A stretch of DNA of 64,000 bases. Origin: Akanthomyces muscarius. Lineage: Eukaryota > Ascomycota > Sordariomycetes > Hypocreales > Cordycipitaceae. How positions within the stretch are numbered: position 1 is the first letter of the stretch; each line of letters starts with the position of its first letter. The DNA lies in NCBI RefSeq assembly GCF_028009165.1, contig NC_079244.1, forward strand, positions 1,116,001 through 1,180,000, in the 5' to 3' direction. The notes under the pieces were generated by a model. That model was not told where the DNA came from. It searched no databases and was given only the letters and a program-made list of their open reading frames with translations. Below are positions 23,397 through 34,519 of this stretch, one piece after another. A program made the translations under genes and the position numbers.

Positions 23397-26300
23397 GGAA
23401 ATGTGTGGAGTGATGGCTGGAATGAGCTTGTGTGTTTTTACAAATTCTACTTTCATGGTTCTTGTAATCTCTTGAACAGAATCGGTGCGTGTTTGGACTC
23501 TGCTCAGCTGGCATTGCTGTGAGCGGACGTGTGTATCAGTCTAGATAGCAATGAATATGCTGTGTTTTTTTTAATCGTTGCATAAACTCGTGTGGCGCGC
23601 ATTTGCACATTCAGATGTTGCCCGGTGGCGCCAAGGCTTTCCGGCGACAGCAGCTGTTGAACGATTCGATTCGCTTATCGGCGGGTTGACGTGATGTCAT
23701 GGTTAGTTATGTGCCGGATGTGCACCCCTTACAGACTCGGGAGTCGAGGCGATCCGGCGGGTTACGGCATGTGTAACCAAGACGGAACGGCGCAGTAGTC
23801 TGGCGCCCGGACCGTCTTGGCCGTATATTGCATTTCAATACAGCTCTACGACTACGACTACTCTGGCATCGCCAGAACCGGCTCGAAAATAAACAAACAA
23901 ATAAAAGACGAAACAAGTAATCTCACATTGCGCGAGGCGCAGATGAAGAAGCTGATGCAGAGATGAGCAGGCAGAATAGGGGAAATTGGCGACCCCACTC
24001 ACTTCCAATGGCAGACCGAGCCGGATGTTTTTGGCAGGATTTTGGCCCAGAATGAGCGGATGACGGTTGCAGATGAAAGTGGAGTGCTTTTCAAATAAAA
24101 AGATGTCGTCCTGCTCCTTTTCCAGCCGCGATCGCGCGAAAGGGCCCCCCCAAGTTGAATAATAAGAAACAGGTAACACCAGCATCATGGGGCGCCCATG
24201 GCCAGGCGTGAGTGCGGCCCGGGGGAAATTCGGGGGGCTTGCGAAAAAGAAAAAGAACCAGAATGAAGAGAGAAAAGCCCCTGTTTTGTGCTCTCTGATT
24301 TGATGGGTGAACGTGCATATGTATGCCCGAGGTAGCGGAGGGACCGTGGTTGGTGCTGGACTGCTTTGCGTGCATGTGCATTTGCATGCTGGCGTGGAGA
24401 CTCTGGAAGTGAGCGGCCGGTGTGGGGAGGATGGACGCAGGAGGATGGGAGATGCAGTCAGAAGTCAGGACTGCGCTGGGATGCAGACGGAAGCTTGTTT
24501 TCTTCATTCTGTTGCTTATGAGTTATTACATGGCGCAGAAGACTCTTTGCGGGCTAATGGAAGTACAGGCAGTAAGCAAGGGACCTTTTGGTGAGTGACA
24601 ACTTGATGAACCGCTCATGAACATTGGGTAGCGTCATAATATGCCAACTGTCTTGGCGGGAGCCGACGGTTTCTTGCACATGGGTGTATTTTATTTATTA
24701 CAATTTTGTTACCAACTACGGCGGGCGGGCGCGCGGAGAACGCCTCGCTAGACAGGCCTTGAGATGGGGAACCATGGAGCGCCACTCGACCAGGGAACGG
24801 CGGTGTTCTGCGAAGCGGTTCGCTGCTGACGAGTCACTCAATGATGCGGGTGGGCGAATCTCCTACAGTGGACAAGATCATGACGAGTACTGGTTTGCTT
24901 TTTCTGTTGTTGTTGGCGACCGGCGTCTATGCCCGTCTCGGACAAGCGGTGGTATCGGCACACTGTGATGCGCGAACAGGCGTGACACGACATGATGGTG
25001 TGTGTGAGACCCGGGCAGCTGGCTGCCAGGTATGATAGGCCGGCCGGCTGATGAGCTGGACTGTAGCAAATGTAGCCAAATGTGTGTGGGTGAGCTGACC
25101 TGGTTGCCTGCCCGGTCTTGGGATGCCAAGGTGAATGACAAGGAAACGACTGCTACTTAGTATCAGTAGAGACGCGCCCTCTTGTGGTTTCGTGTTCGTC
25201 TCTACAGGGGTTTCAAGAAACGGGTTGAATGCCGCTGTCATCACCGGCTAAAGAAGTTGGGTGGCGACCCAGTTTCCAATAGCGAAGACGCATTGCAACG
25301 GACAGATCCGATGGCATGACTTACCTGGCAATTAAAGGGAACCAGCTATCAGTATCGATTTCTGCTACACTAACGACCGGGACAGCGTACTCCTCTGACC
25401 AAGTTGAAACGGATATGCAATTCAGAATGTGATTGGAACTGCCCAAAGACTTCAGAGACCGTGCACGACTTCATCCAGTCGTGGGAACGATTGCAGCCAC
25501 CACCACGTCAGGCCAGCGAAAGAAGAAAAGGCAAAAGATAAAAAAGATAAAAAGAAGACGAGCGCCGGCCCGCCCGGTTTCCGCTAAGCCACTACGGGCA
25601 TTGTTTCGACGCCACCTGCCTGGCTAGCCCCGGCCGGGATGCCCCCAGCTGGATGTTCGAGAGTGGTGGTGTGCTGCGGTTCCGGGGGCCTTTTTGTCCG
25701 AGGAGGATTGCCGCCGCCGCGAAGAAGAAAAGATGCCGGTGACAAAGTTCTGTGACGTCTCCAACTGGGGACGGGCGCAAAGTATGGCGTCTGGGTACGT
25801 GACCGGTGTTGCACAGAGAGGGCGAGGAAAAGGAGATCAAGTGCTGAGCGCCATGACTTCTCCTGAGTGCGCTTACAGTGATGCAGGCACGCGCTGGCTT
25901 GGAGCAGCTTTTATTGAGTTCAAGCAATTTCGTCCAAAGAGCCCCCGGCTTACGGCAACAGAACCGCCCGTAGGAACACAGTCACATTTCCACTGGCGAA
26001 ATTGTTATAGTGGACAAGCTGCGCTGGCAAGGCCACAAAAAAGAGGCGCCTTGTTGGCCCATTTACACAAGGCAGGCCAGGCCGTCCACTCGTCGAATCC
26101 TGGCAAAAGGGAACCGCTTCTCGCCGTGGAACTTCTCTTCTGGGAACACGCTATTTATTACTGATACGTAGTAATCTTAGCTGGGCCGTTCCGCATCCTC
26201 CGTGTCCGCTTTGCCTTAACTCGCGACTGAGGAGGCACTCGTTGCCTTTTCAGCTTGAAGTCGTGCATGTCTTGGTCTTGTGCTGCTTGCTGGGCCACCT

Positions 26301-27350
26301 AATAACGTAGTTATTTACTCCTTTCTGCGCCGCGCCCAGTTTTCCTTCTCTCTTGCCTTGGCACCCTTTGCGTCATACTGCATTCTCCTTCTCCCTCGGT
26401 TCCTTTTTTCGACCGCAAAAGCTATATACGTTTGAATAGATATTTCAAACGACCGTTGACAAGACTTCACCAACGATATATTGGTTCAGAGAAGCCACGG
26501 TTAAACGCTTGTGGTCTTGGGTCTAACGTTGAGCGATTGTCAGTGTACTGGTATTCCGCGTTGCGACCCTGTCTCTCTTTGTCTGCGCTTGGTTTGCGTC
26601 ATCGCCCGCCCATCCAGCAGAGCGAGTCCTAAGCTAGTATCGGTTTGCTTGCCACTGTCTTGCTTTGTCCCGACCTCCCTTTGAGCCTCTCGACACGACA
26701 AACTCGTATTTCTCGAGTTTCTCTTCGCAAAGCCGCCGTTTCCCATCTTTCGATTCCGAGCGGCCAACCGCTGGAACAATTTCCCCAGAGGGTCTGCTTG
26801 ACTGTTCCAGGTGGGTAGGTAGCCCCAACGGCTTTTCCTCTGCACTGTATTCGGCACCCTCAGCGCCCTTCACCCGCTATATTTTCGGCTTCTGCGCTAG
26901 AACACCGCGGCGAAGAAAAATTGCTAGCGCTTCTGGAGCCCCGAATTTCTTCTTCTGGGCCCAGAGCCAAGCCCGCCGAACCCCTGAAGATTCAGGTCAG
27001 CAGCGGACAGGGCTCTCTCGCCCGGGACCAGCACCACCATCTGTGCGACTGCGCAAATCTATTCTTCATCACCCTGTCGCGTCGGCCTGACTTGCTTCAC
27101 CTTTGCGTCCCTCTGCTTCATCCTGCATATCTTGCTTTCCCATCACCCTCCTTTTTCGCATCTCGTGAACCTCTCTGGGCTGCCGCACATTAGCTCGCCA
27201 AGCCGAAAAACTCGCGCCCCGCTGACAAATTTCCCACCAGACCATCCCATTTCAGCTCGACGTCACCCACTTGCCCGAGACATTTCCTGGCTTTTCCGCC
27301 GTCGCCTCATTCATCTTTGCCGACTTGTGCCTCTCTCATCTACAGACATC
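23397..27350. other. Long intergenic region (about 4 kb)
   Basis: No supported gene was found over nearly 4 kb. Frames such as 25694-26164 lack introns, domains or conserved composition. From about 26330 the DNA becomes C/T-rich and most likely holds the promoter and a long 5' UTR, possibly with leader introns, of the gene starting at 27351. Confidence 0.4.
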
Positions 27351-28978
27351 ATGTCCTACTACGAGAATGCGCAGTGGCCTGCTGGCCAAGCCCAGCACCA
27401 GCCCAACAACTGGGAACAGCAGAGAACCGCCACTCCCGTTCGAACGGGTATGTTTACTGACCAGCCTCACGGCCACGTTGTATCCTATGCGCCATATTGA
27501 CCCCTTCTCCAGGTGCCAGCGCTCCTCAGCCCCAGGACGACTATGCCTTCTCCTACCAGTTTGATGGTATGTTTCTCTCTACTGCACCCAACATACGCCT
27601 TTTCCACCTATTCGATACTTTTTCCCACGATACCCCTGAGTTGCAAATTTGACCCGGCTCGCTCGCACTCCTGGCATCGAGCATCGCTGACCTGTCCGTA
27701 GAGGTTGACCGCGCCCACGAGAATCTTCAAAAGTCTGGCAAAGGCTATGCCATGAGCGGACGCCGTAAGTATTACAACGGATGCAACGCCGCATTGCCCC
27801 ACGCCTCCCTCCCTCTTGTCACATACTCATCTCAAGTCGCAGCAGGTCGCACCCCCCACGGCCAGGGCTCCCGATCCCACTCCGTCAACAACTTTGACGA
27901 ACCCCGCGGCCCTCCTGGCCCTAACCTCCAGAACTTCTACGCCCAGCAGAGACACCACCAGCCGTCCCGCGGCTCCAACGATGCCGAGCAGGTGATGCAG
28001 GCCAAGAGGCGCATGGCCGCCCAGCGCGAACGAGAACTTCGAAACCTCCACACTGAGCAGCAATATCAACGAAGTAGGCCACCCTCTGCAGTTTAGCGAT
28101 TCCTTCCAAGAGAGCAAAATACCCAAAATAGAACAGCACTGGCCACGAGTGGTACTCCATCGTCTTGATACGCATTTTTCCCGCTCGCTGCGTTGGCCCC
28201 AGTCGCTTTCTATCACGGTTTGCTTCTCTCGGGAACCCTTTTAATCCAGGGCCAACGCCTGTGATTGTTTGCTGCTTTAAGTGCTGTGTACTAACGCATC
28301 GTCTCCGTAGCTGTTCTTGCTGATCCTGCCGGCAACACCCAGAACAACACCAGCAGCCCCGCCCCCAGCACCAATGCGAGCAACAACAGCAAGCACATGT
28401 CGGAGGAGGAGACTCGCGAGCTGATTGCCCGCCAGCGCAGCGCTCTGTACGGCGAAGGTCCGTTCGCCGACAAGACTAGCTACGTCGATGAGAGCGGCAA
28501 CATTCGCAAGGGTGCCCCCGGTCCCAGCGGCGCTTCCAGCCTTCGCGGCGCTTCCCCCATGACCTTTGACGGCATCGGTCGCCCTCCTGCTGATGCCGGT
28601 ACCCCCACCTCGGCCAAGGATCATGGCTCTGGCCAGAACGAGCTGAGCCCTCGCCCCAACAGCACCACTAGCCCGCAGAGCTCCGGCCCCAACAACAAGG
28701 TCTTTGACAATGCTGTCGGCGCCCAGAGCCGTACCAGCACCTCCAGCCCTACCGGAGCCTCTCCTCCTCGCGATCTGGCTCCTGGCTCTAAGCCCGGCCA
28801 GCAGGGTGGTGCCAGCGTCGCCCCTATCGGCACCCGCCCGGCCGGCACCCCTACCTCTGGTGCCCAGGCTAAGCGCTCCACCACGCCTCTTGCCACCTCG
28901 GGCGGCTGGGGTCGCGGCAACGGTGTATGGGGCCAGGCCTCTTCTGGTCTCGGTGCCCAGGCCAGTGTTTGGGGCTAA
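27351..28978 (+). CDS. Low-complexity fungal protein, five exons
   Basis: Exons are 27351-27447, 27513-27566, 27702-27764, 27843-28073 and 28311-28978, giving 370 residues. All junctions keep phase. Intron 4 (237 bp) has a perfect TACTAAC branch site. Exon 4 has a tandem acceptor (CAGCAG), so a form one residue shorter starting at 27846 is possible. The protein begins MSYYENAQWPAG. It has a charged middle (VMQAKRRMAAQRERELRNLHTEQQYQR), a conserved-looking EETRELIARQRSALYG helix, and a long Ser/Pro/Thr/Gly-rich tail ending GGWGRGNGVWGQASSGLGAQASVWG. It has no signal peptide or membrane segment. Composition suggests a disordered RNA- or ribosome-associated regulator, but that is inference. I do not recognise a named family. 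The multi-exon structure and long leader make it a real gene. Confidence 0.8.
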
Positions 28979-30130
28979 ACCTTACCTCATCCGTATACAA
29001 TTGGAGTTTTGGATGTTTCTTTATGTTTTCTTTTATGCTGCAACTCGGAGGAAGGGCGGCGCTTAAACAATGTTTTGTGATGCAAAATTCGGCGCAAGGA
29101 AAACTTGGACGACTATTGAGTCGGACCAGTATATCAAACGGGCGAAAATCGAGGACGTGGAAAACTTATACATCCGGCAAAGGGTTTCATACTTAATTGT
29201 GGACTGCCGGATCGCGGGACCGTGTGGCATATATGGGGAAATTGGGAGGAACGTCTTGTTAAATACCAACAATCTGGATTTTCGGGACGAGACAAGGCAG
29301 GTTTGGCCTCTCGGTAGGGCATCCATCTGGGAGTTGTTTACTTTTTGGCACGGCTTTAGGAATTGGCAATCGGAGTGGCATTTCCACTGATCACGGCGCA
29401 CTTTTTTCTCCGTGGTTTTACGGAAAGATTATTCGGCATACACTATGGAGCGACTACACCAGACGGTTCTTCGTATCAGCGATTTCGGCAAGGCAAAATG
29501 CGACTTGCCTGGGGACAACAAATTGGAATTGGCGTTTTGTATCTTGAGGGCGCACACAGGTTTGTGTGTGCGTATCAGCCGAGGGCGGCAATCATACTCA
29601 TACCCCTGCATGATTTACCGTCAGCGATGATTATTCGTGTTGTTTGGAAGGAGGGCATCGGTGCGCTGCTGCGCACTCGGGCGTAAAAAATACGGGGCAT
29701 GGGAACGACTGTCTACTCGGCAGCAAGATTGGGGAGCACCCGCGGAGATGGGCAGTGACAAGAGAATGGCGGGAGAGGGACAAGGTTGTCCTTTTGGCTG
29801 TTGAGCTATATGGATATTTCTCAACTCATTTCTTTGGTGCTTTGGGACGTTTTGTGTTTTCAACCGCGATAATAAGGAAGAGAGGGCATGGCTGCCAGGG
29901 AATGGGACGGTTGGGACTGGAGTTTGATTTACCTATTCTTTTCCTTATTTCTATTTTAATCAGACCGCACAACCTTAAATATACTGGGAGTTTGCTTTGC
30001 ACATTTAGGACCCGACCCTGGCATACGTCTGAATGCTTGCGAATAAGTGGTATTTCAAACGTGAATCAGTAGTCTAGTATACAAAATTGTTACATCATGA
30101 GGAGCCCGATGTAGGCAAACGAGCCAATGC
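28979..30130. other. Intergenic between convergent genes
   Basis: This is 3' flank of the five-exon gene and of the flavohemoglobin gene. AT-rich stretches occur near 29930-30000. No gene or RNA was seen. Confidence 0.45.
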
Positions 30131-31513
30131 CTAAACGTCTCCCGTGGCGAACAGTTCCAGGTGAATCTTGTCGAGGCTCACGCCATTCGCCTTCAGGTCA
30201 CCCCTGACCTGCACCATCCAGTCCTTGGGCCCGCAGAGGAAATACTCGGCCTCGGGCGTCTCCAGCGGCAGGACCTTGTCGGCGACGAGCTTCTCCAGGT
30301 CGAAGCGGCCCTTGTAGTCGTAATCCTCACCGACCTTGTCCTCCTCGGCAACGTTGCTGAGAAAGACCCTGGCCGTGACGTTGGCGTTGGCGTCGGCGGC
30401 GGCCTGCCGCACGTGCTGCCCGTAGCACACGGCGTTTGCGTTGCGCGCGGCGTGCGCCCACGTCACGGCGCGCGGGGCCGCGCCGCATTGCGTCGCATTG
30501 CTGCCTCGGATGGTGTCGAGCATGGAGAGGAGCGGCGTGGCGCCGACGCCCGCCGAGAGCAGGACGACGGGCGCGTCGGCGGCCATGGCGGCCGTGTCAA
30601 AGACGAACTCGCCGCGCGGGGAGCTCAGCTGCACCTTGTCGCCGACCCGGTACCGCGCGTGCAGGCGGTTGCCGACGATGCCGGCAATGGCGCCGGCCGC
30701 GAGGCTCTGCACGTCCGAGGGGTCGACGCCGGCGGCGTCGGGCTCCGCCTTGACCGTGACGCGGTAGCTGGTGACGGGGTCACCGGGGGCCGCGCTGAGG
30801 CTGTACTGGCGGCTCTGGAGCAGCCCGCCGAGCTCCTCGATCGGGAGCTGCACGCTGACGTACTGCCCGGGGAGGAAGCTCGGCAGCGGTTCTCTGTCTG
30901 CAGGCTCGAGGTAGAAGCTGACGACGCCCTCGGAGACGTCCTCCTTTTTGGTGATGACGAACTCGCGCCAGTCCTGCCAGTGACCCGGCTGCTCGTAGAG
31001 CTGCCGCTCGCGGCCGATGAAGACGGAGGCGAGCTGCGCGTACGCGGCGGTCCAGGCGTCGGCGACGTCGGGCGTGAGGGCGTCGCCGAGGACCTGCGCG
31101 AACGCGCCGACGAGGTGCTCGCCGACAATGGCGTACTGCTCGGGGCGGACGAAGAGGGATGAGTGCTTCTGCGCGATGCGCTCGACGGCGTGCGTCAGGC
31201 GCGGGAGGTCGTCGATGAAGCTGGCGTAGGCGAGCACCGAGGCGGCGAGGGCGGCCTGCTGCGCGCCGGTGGCCTGGTTGCGAAGAGAGAAGTAGTTTTT
31301 GAGCTCCGGGTGGGCGGCGAGCATGTTGGCGTAGAAGACGCGCGTGATGGTGTCGCCGTGCTGCTTGAGGACGGGGGCGGTCGACTTGACAATGTCGACC
31401 TGCGATGCGGTGAGGGCCATGCTGACGGTGGCGGTGGTGTGGAAGGAGGAGGCGAGGCGGAGGGCGTGAGCTGTCGCGATGCGTTTATTAAGAAGAGGAG
31501 AGAGTCGCAACAT
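30131..31513 (-). CDS. fhb: Flavohemoglobin (nitric oxide dioxygenase)
   Basis: This is a single exon of 460 residues. It oxidises NO to nitrate with O2 and NAD(P)H. The globin domain (about 36-175) has the B10-type Tyr in VFYANML, the Gln in GAQQAAL and the proximal His in QKHSSLFVRPEQY. The ferredoxin-reductase-like FAD domain has RQYSLS. The NAD domain has LLSAGVGATPLLSML and YFLCGP. The first 31 residues (MLRLSPLLNKRIATAHALRL...) are Arg-rich with no acidic residue, a typical mitochondrial presequence. A second in-frame ATG at 31420 (residue 32) begins the usual cytosolic flavohemoglobin start (MALTASQV), so two products from one gene are possible. A TATATATA element lies about 130 bp upstream. 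The enzymatic call is firm; dual targeting is inferred. Confidence 0.97.
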   Translation of the reverse strand: MLRLSPLLNKRIATAHALRLASSFHTTATVSMALTASQVDIVKSTAPVLKQHGDTITRVFYANMLAAHPELKNYFSLRNQATGAQQAALAASVLAYASFIDDLPRLTHAVERIAQKHSSLFVRPEQYAIVGEHLVGAFAQVLGDALTPDVADAWTAAYAQLASVFIGRERQLYEQPGHWQDWREFVITKKEDVSEGVVSFYLEPADREPLPSFLPGQYVSVQLPIEELGGLLQSRQYSLSAAPGDPVTSYRVTVKAEPDAAGVDPSDVQSLAAGAIAGIVGNRLHARYRVGDKVQLSSPRGEFVFDTAAMAADAPVVLLSAGVGATPLLSMLDTIRGSNATQCGAAPRAVTWAHAARNANAVCYGQHVRQAAADANANVTARVFLSNVAEEDKVGEDYDYKGRFDLEKLVADKVLPLETPEAEYFLCGPKDWMVQVRGDLKANGVSLDKIHLELFATGDV

Positions 31514-33058
31514 GTATGTGAAGGAGTTGCTGACGACTTGTTTAAAAGAAGATGTTGCTTGGGTCGTGTAAGTGGTTGGTGTGTTGGGTAAGAGAAGATG
31601 CAGGGCGAAACATGACGATGGGGTGAGATGTCAAATATGTTATATATACAGCTACGGGATGTGATGCGGAAATCTCCCCGGAGAAAGCAAAAAAAGCCAA
31701 GATATTGCATTGCAGAGCTGCGCAACTTGGACCCTGCCGGCACTGGCTGTATAGACGGGGGACGGGCTTAACAGCCAATGAGACGAACCTGAAAGCTAAT
31801 GGCTGGCCCGAAAATCTCTCTCGTAATCGAAACAAAGAGCAGAAAATAAAGGATGCGTGACTCTTCAGTTGTTAGTCGTTCAGACGGCCCGCTCGCAAGA
31901 CAGGAAGTGGACTGATTTGATGCTCTGCTTCGGCGCTGGGTGTGGAGAATGCCCTGGCCGGCGCGAGTCGGGACGATGACCCGGGAGGGCGCGGCACTGC
32001 GACTGGCGGGCGACTTGCCTCTTTTTCGCGACCTCGTTTTACTATAGTCCATGTCCCTTGTAGTGCGCAATTATATTGTATCCTTTGCCCGTTAAATGGA
32101 GTTGATATTGTCGCGCATATGCATGTGTTGTATTAGCAAGCAAGCGAGCAAGTGACGACGCACGCCACCGTCGTGATAAGCGTCCCCGAGGAAGGGGTGC
32201 GCGCCGGGTTCTCGCATGGCGTCCCGCTTTACCCGCCCCTTGACTAGCTAGTTCGGGGCACCCAATCAGTCGTTTTCTTTTTGATTTAGACTTTTTGCTT
32301 CACAAAGCCTTTTACCTTCGACAGCCAGCAGTTGGTGCGCGAACTCGTTCCTAAACAACGCAGAAAGAAGGACAAAAAAAAAATTAAACGAAAAAAAAAA
32401 AAGACTTTGTGTGAAATGAAGCTTACTTGGCAATGACGTTCCATCAAAAAGCCCGTCTAGAAAACCTGATTGAGTCGCTCCAGATAGTATTGTGCTCGCC
32501 TCGCTCGCAAAGTGAGCTGACTTTGGCTTTGCCCTGCAGCATCTCCCCGGAGATGCTCGATTGCATCGGAGATTTGCGGACGGCAGGTTCTTTTTTCTTC
32601 TTTTTTTTTTCCCTTCCTATGCCTTGCATGTCCTCGTGACCTGCATGATATGAAGTCGACGGAAAGCTGAAAATAGCTCATCCGACCACGCTCACACCAC
32701 GTTTCCCTCCCGTGTCAACGGCCGCGCATCATCGTCGGCCTCGTCGCCGGCGGAGACTAAACTTGTTTGGGCTGAAGCTTTGACGGGCAACCAACCACCC
32801 ACAACCCCCAGTCACGATCATTTGTAAGACGAGAGAGAGTATGATGTGGACAAAGTGGATATAAATCAAGCATCTCCGAACTGTTTTAAACAATAATGCC
32901 TCACATTGCAACGAGCCCGTTTACACGACAACAACGTCAAATGCTTATTAGCGGCATGACGTGAGAATACCAGGCAAGAAAAAAGTATTTGTCAACTCAA
33001 ATATACCGTACACGGGCACCTGAAACTTATTTGACAAGCTATCAACACACCAGCAATA
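31514..33058. other. Intergenic
   Basis: This holds the flavohemoglobin promoter (TATA-like element at 31641-31648). Poly-A-rich stretches lie near 32373-32402 and a T run near 32600. No gene was supported. Confidence 0.45.
31641..31648 (-). promoter_or_regulatory. TATA-like element of the flavohemoglobin gene
   Basis: TATATATA sits about 130 bp upstream of the first flavohemoglobin ATG and about 220 bp upstream of the internal one. Confidence 0.4.
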
Positions 33059-34519
33059 CTAGGACGACCCTGCAACGGCCTTTGTCAGCGTCAGCGACTC
33101 CAAGTCGTAGACGCCAAAAAACTTGACAAACGCAAGCACCTGCGGCGCCGAGCCGCATCCAGTCCCCGTCGGCACCGTCGGCTTAAAGTCCACGAGCGGG
33201 ATCTGCACGCCCCTGCACTTGTGGCACGTCGCCGACACGGTATACGTCGTGTTGAGCTGCAGGTCCCGACCGATGACCTGCACCATGTCCAGCCCGCCTT
33301 GCTGCCGCACCGTGACGAGCGCCGACGGCGCGTGCTGTCCTCCGCCGCCGCTGTTGTGCGGCCCGTGAAGCGTGACAAGCTTGTTGGCGGCCGGCGTCTC
33401 GACGAGGCCCTGCCGGCCGAGGTTCTGCGTGCCGTTGCCGTGCGGCACCGCATTCGCCACGTACACGAGCGCCTGGCCCTCCTGCCCGACGTGCAGCGTC
33501 CGCACGACGGTCGGCAGCGGCCGCGCCGTCAGATCCACCTCGTCCACCGTGTCGCTGTGCTCGTTGAGGACAAACAGCCGCGTGTTGTCTGGGCTCGGCC
33601 ACAGGCCATGCGGCTCGATCCCCGAAGCCTTGATGGCGCCGACGTAGACGGGCGCCTGGTCCGCGTCGGGTTGCGCGTACATTTTGGTCTCGTTGGTCGC
33701 CGCCACTGTCACGAAGCCGTGCGTGGTGCCGTTGAGCACCGCAAACATGGGGTGGTTGGTCTCGCCGCCCGTGTCCAGCACCGCGACCACCTTCCGCTGC
33801 CGCAGCGACACGACCGACACCTTTCCGACCATCTTGTGCGCAACCCACAGCCGGTCGCCGTCCGCCGACAGCATCATGTCCGACGAAAACTTGTCCGCAA
33901 GGCCCGTGACGGTGGCCGTCTCGCGGCGGCTCGCGACGTCAATGATGGAGACGTACGAGCCGTTGATGTGATTGGCATACGCCGTCGCGCCGTCCGGGCT
34001 GAAGAGTACCTTGCTCGGCCCGCCGGGCGACGGGATGCGGGCGACGACGCCACCCGCGAGGCCGTCGATGACGGTGATGCTGTCGACGCCGCGCGTGCCG
34101 ACCCAGACGGTGCGGTTGTCGGCCGCGAAGAACGCCTCGTGCGGGTTGCGGTCCGTGTACGTCTGCGAGACGATGACATTGTCGGCGGTCCGAATCACCG
34201 TCGCCGTGTTGGTCGTCACGCTTAGCGACACAATGTGCCGCCCGTCGCGCGAGAAGCCCAGCCCGTGCGCGTTGACCGACCGGATGTACTGCGGGTTGAG
34301 GACGCCGCCCAGCCGCGTGTCGCCGAGGCTGATGGTTCCGAGAACCAGGCCCGTGGCGGGTTGGATCACGGTGATGGTGTTGGACGACTGGTCGCCCGTG
34401 TAGATGCGATCGGCGGGCGAGATGGGCTGCGCAGCGCCGGCGAGCGCCGGGGCCTGCACCTGCGCATTGCCCGCCGCAATGCCCAGCGCAATGAGAGGTG
34501 CTGCGAATGCGACCTTCAT
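33059..34519 (-). CDS. Secreted YVTN-type beta-propeller protein
   Basis: A single exon of 486 residues, counted from the ATG at 34519. The frame extends 43 codons upstream, but this ATG starts a clear signal peptide (MKVAFAAPLIALGIAAGNAQ). The mature part is a beta-propeller of about seven blades of the 40-residue YVTN class. Repeating elements include YTGDQSSNTITVI, HGLGFSRDGRHIVSLSV, KVLFSPDGATAYANH, DMMLSADGDRLWVAH and GLWPSPDNTRLFVLNEHSDTV. The C-terminal segment adds Cys residues (ATCHKCRG, GTGCGSAP) that could form disulphides. No catalytic residue set is identifiable, so binding, lactonase-like or quinoprotein-like roles remain open. The gene has no intron and is GC-rich, like many bacterial members, which leaves horizontal origin as a possibility. 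Confidence 0.8.
   Translation of the reverse strand: MKVAFAAPLIALGIAAGNAQVQAPALAGAAQPISPADRIYTGDQSSNTITVIQPATGLVLGTISLGDTRLGGVLNPQYIRSVNAHGLGFSRDGRHIVSLSVTTNTATVIRTADNVIVSQTYTDRNPHEAFFAADNRTVWVGTRGVDSITVIDGLAGGVVARIPSPGGPSKVLFSPDGATAYANHINGSYVSIIDVASRRETATVTGLADKFSSDMMLSADGDRLWVAHKMVGKVSVVSLRQRKVVAVLDTGGETNHPMFAVLNGTTHGFVTVAATNETKMYAQPDADQAPVYVGAIKASGIEPHGLWPSPDNTRLFVLNEHSDTVDEVDLTARPLPTVVRTLHVGQEGQALVYVANAVPHGNGTQNLGRQGLVETPAANKLVTLHGPHNSGGGGQHAPSALVTVRQQGGLDMVQVIGRDLQLNTTYTVSATCHKCRGVQIPLVDFKPTVPTGTGCGSAPQVLAFVKFFGVYDLESLTLTKAVAGSS

Noticed and set aside
25694..26164. 156-codon plus-strand frame in the 4 kb intergenic region
   Set aside because: No domain, no leader, and mixed composition.
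30161..31162. 333-codon plus-strand frame opposite flavohemoglobin
   Set aside because: Antisense shadow from third-position GC bias; no recognisable protein.
33221..34225. 334-codon plus-strand frame opposite the propeller gene
   Set aside because: Antisense shadow; Arg/His/Val-rich with no domain.
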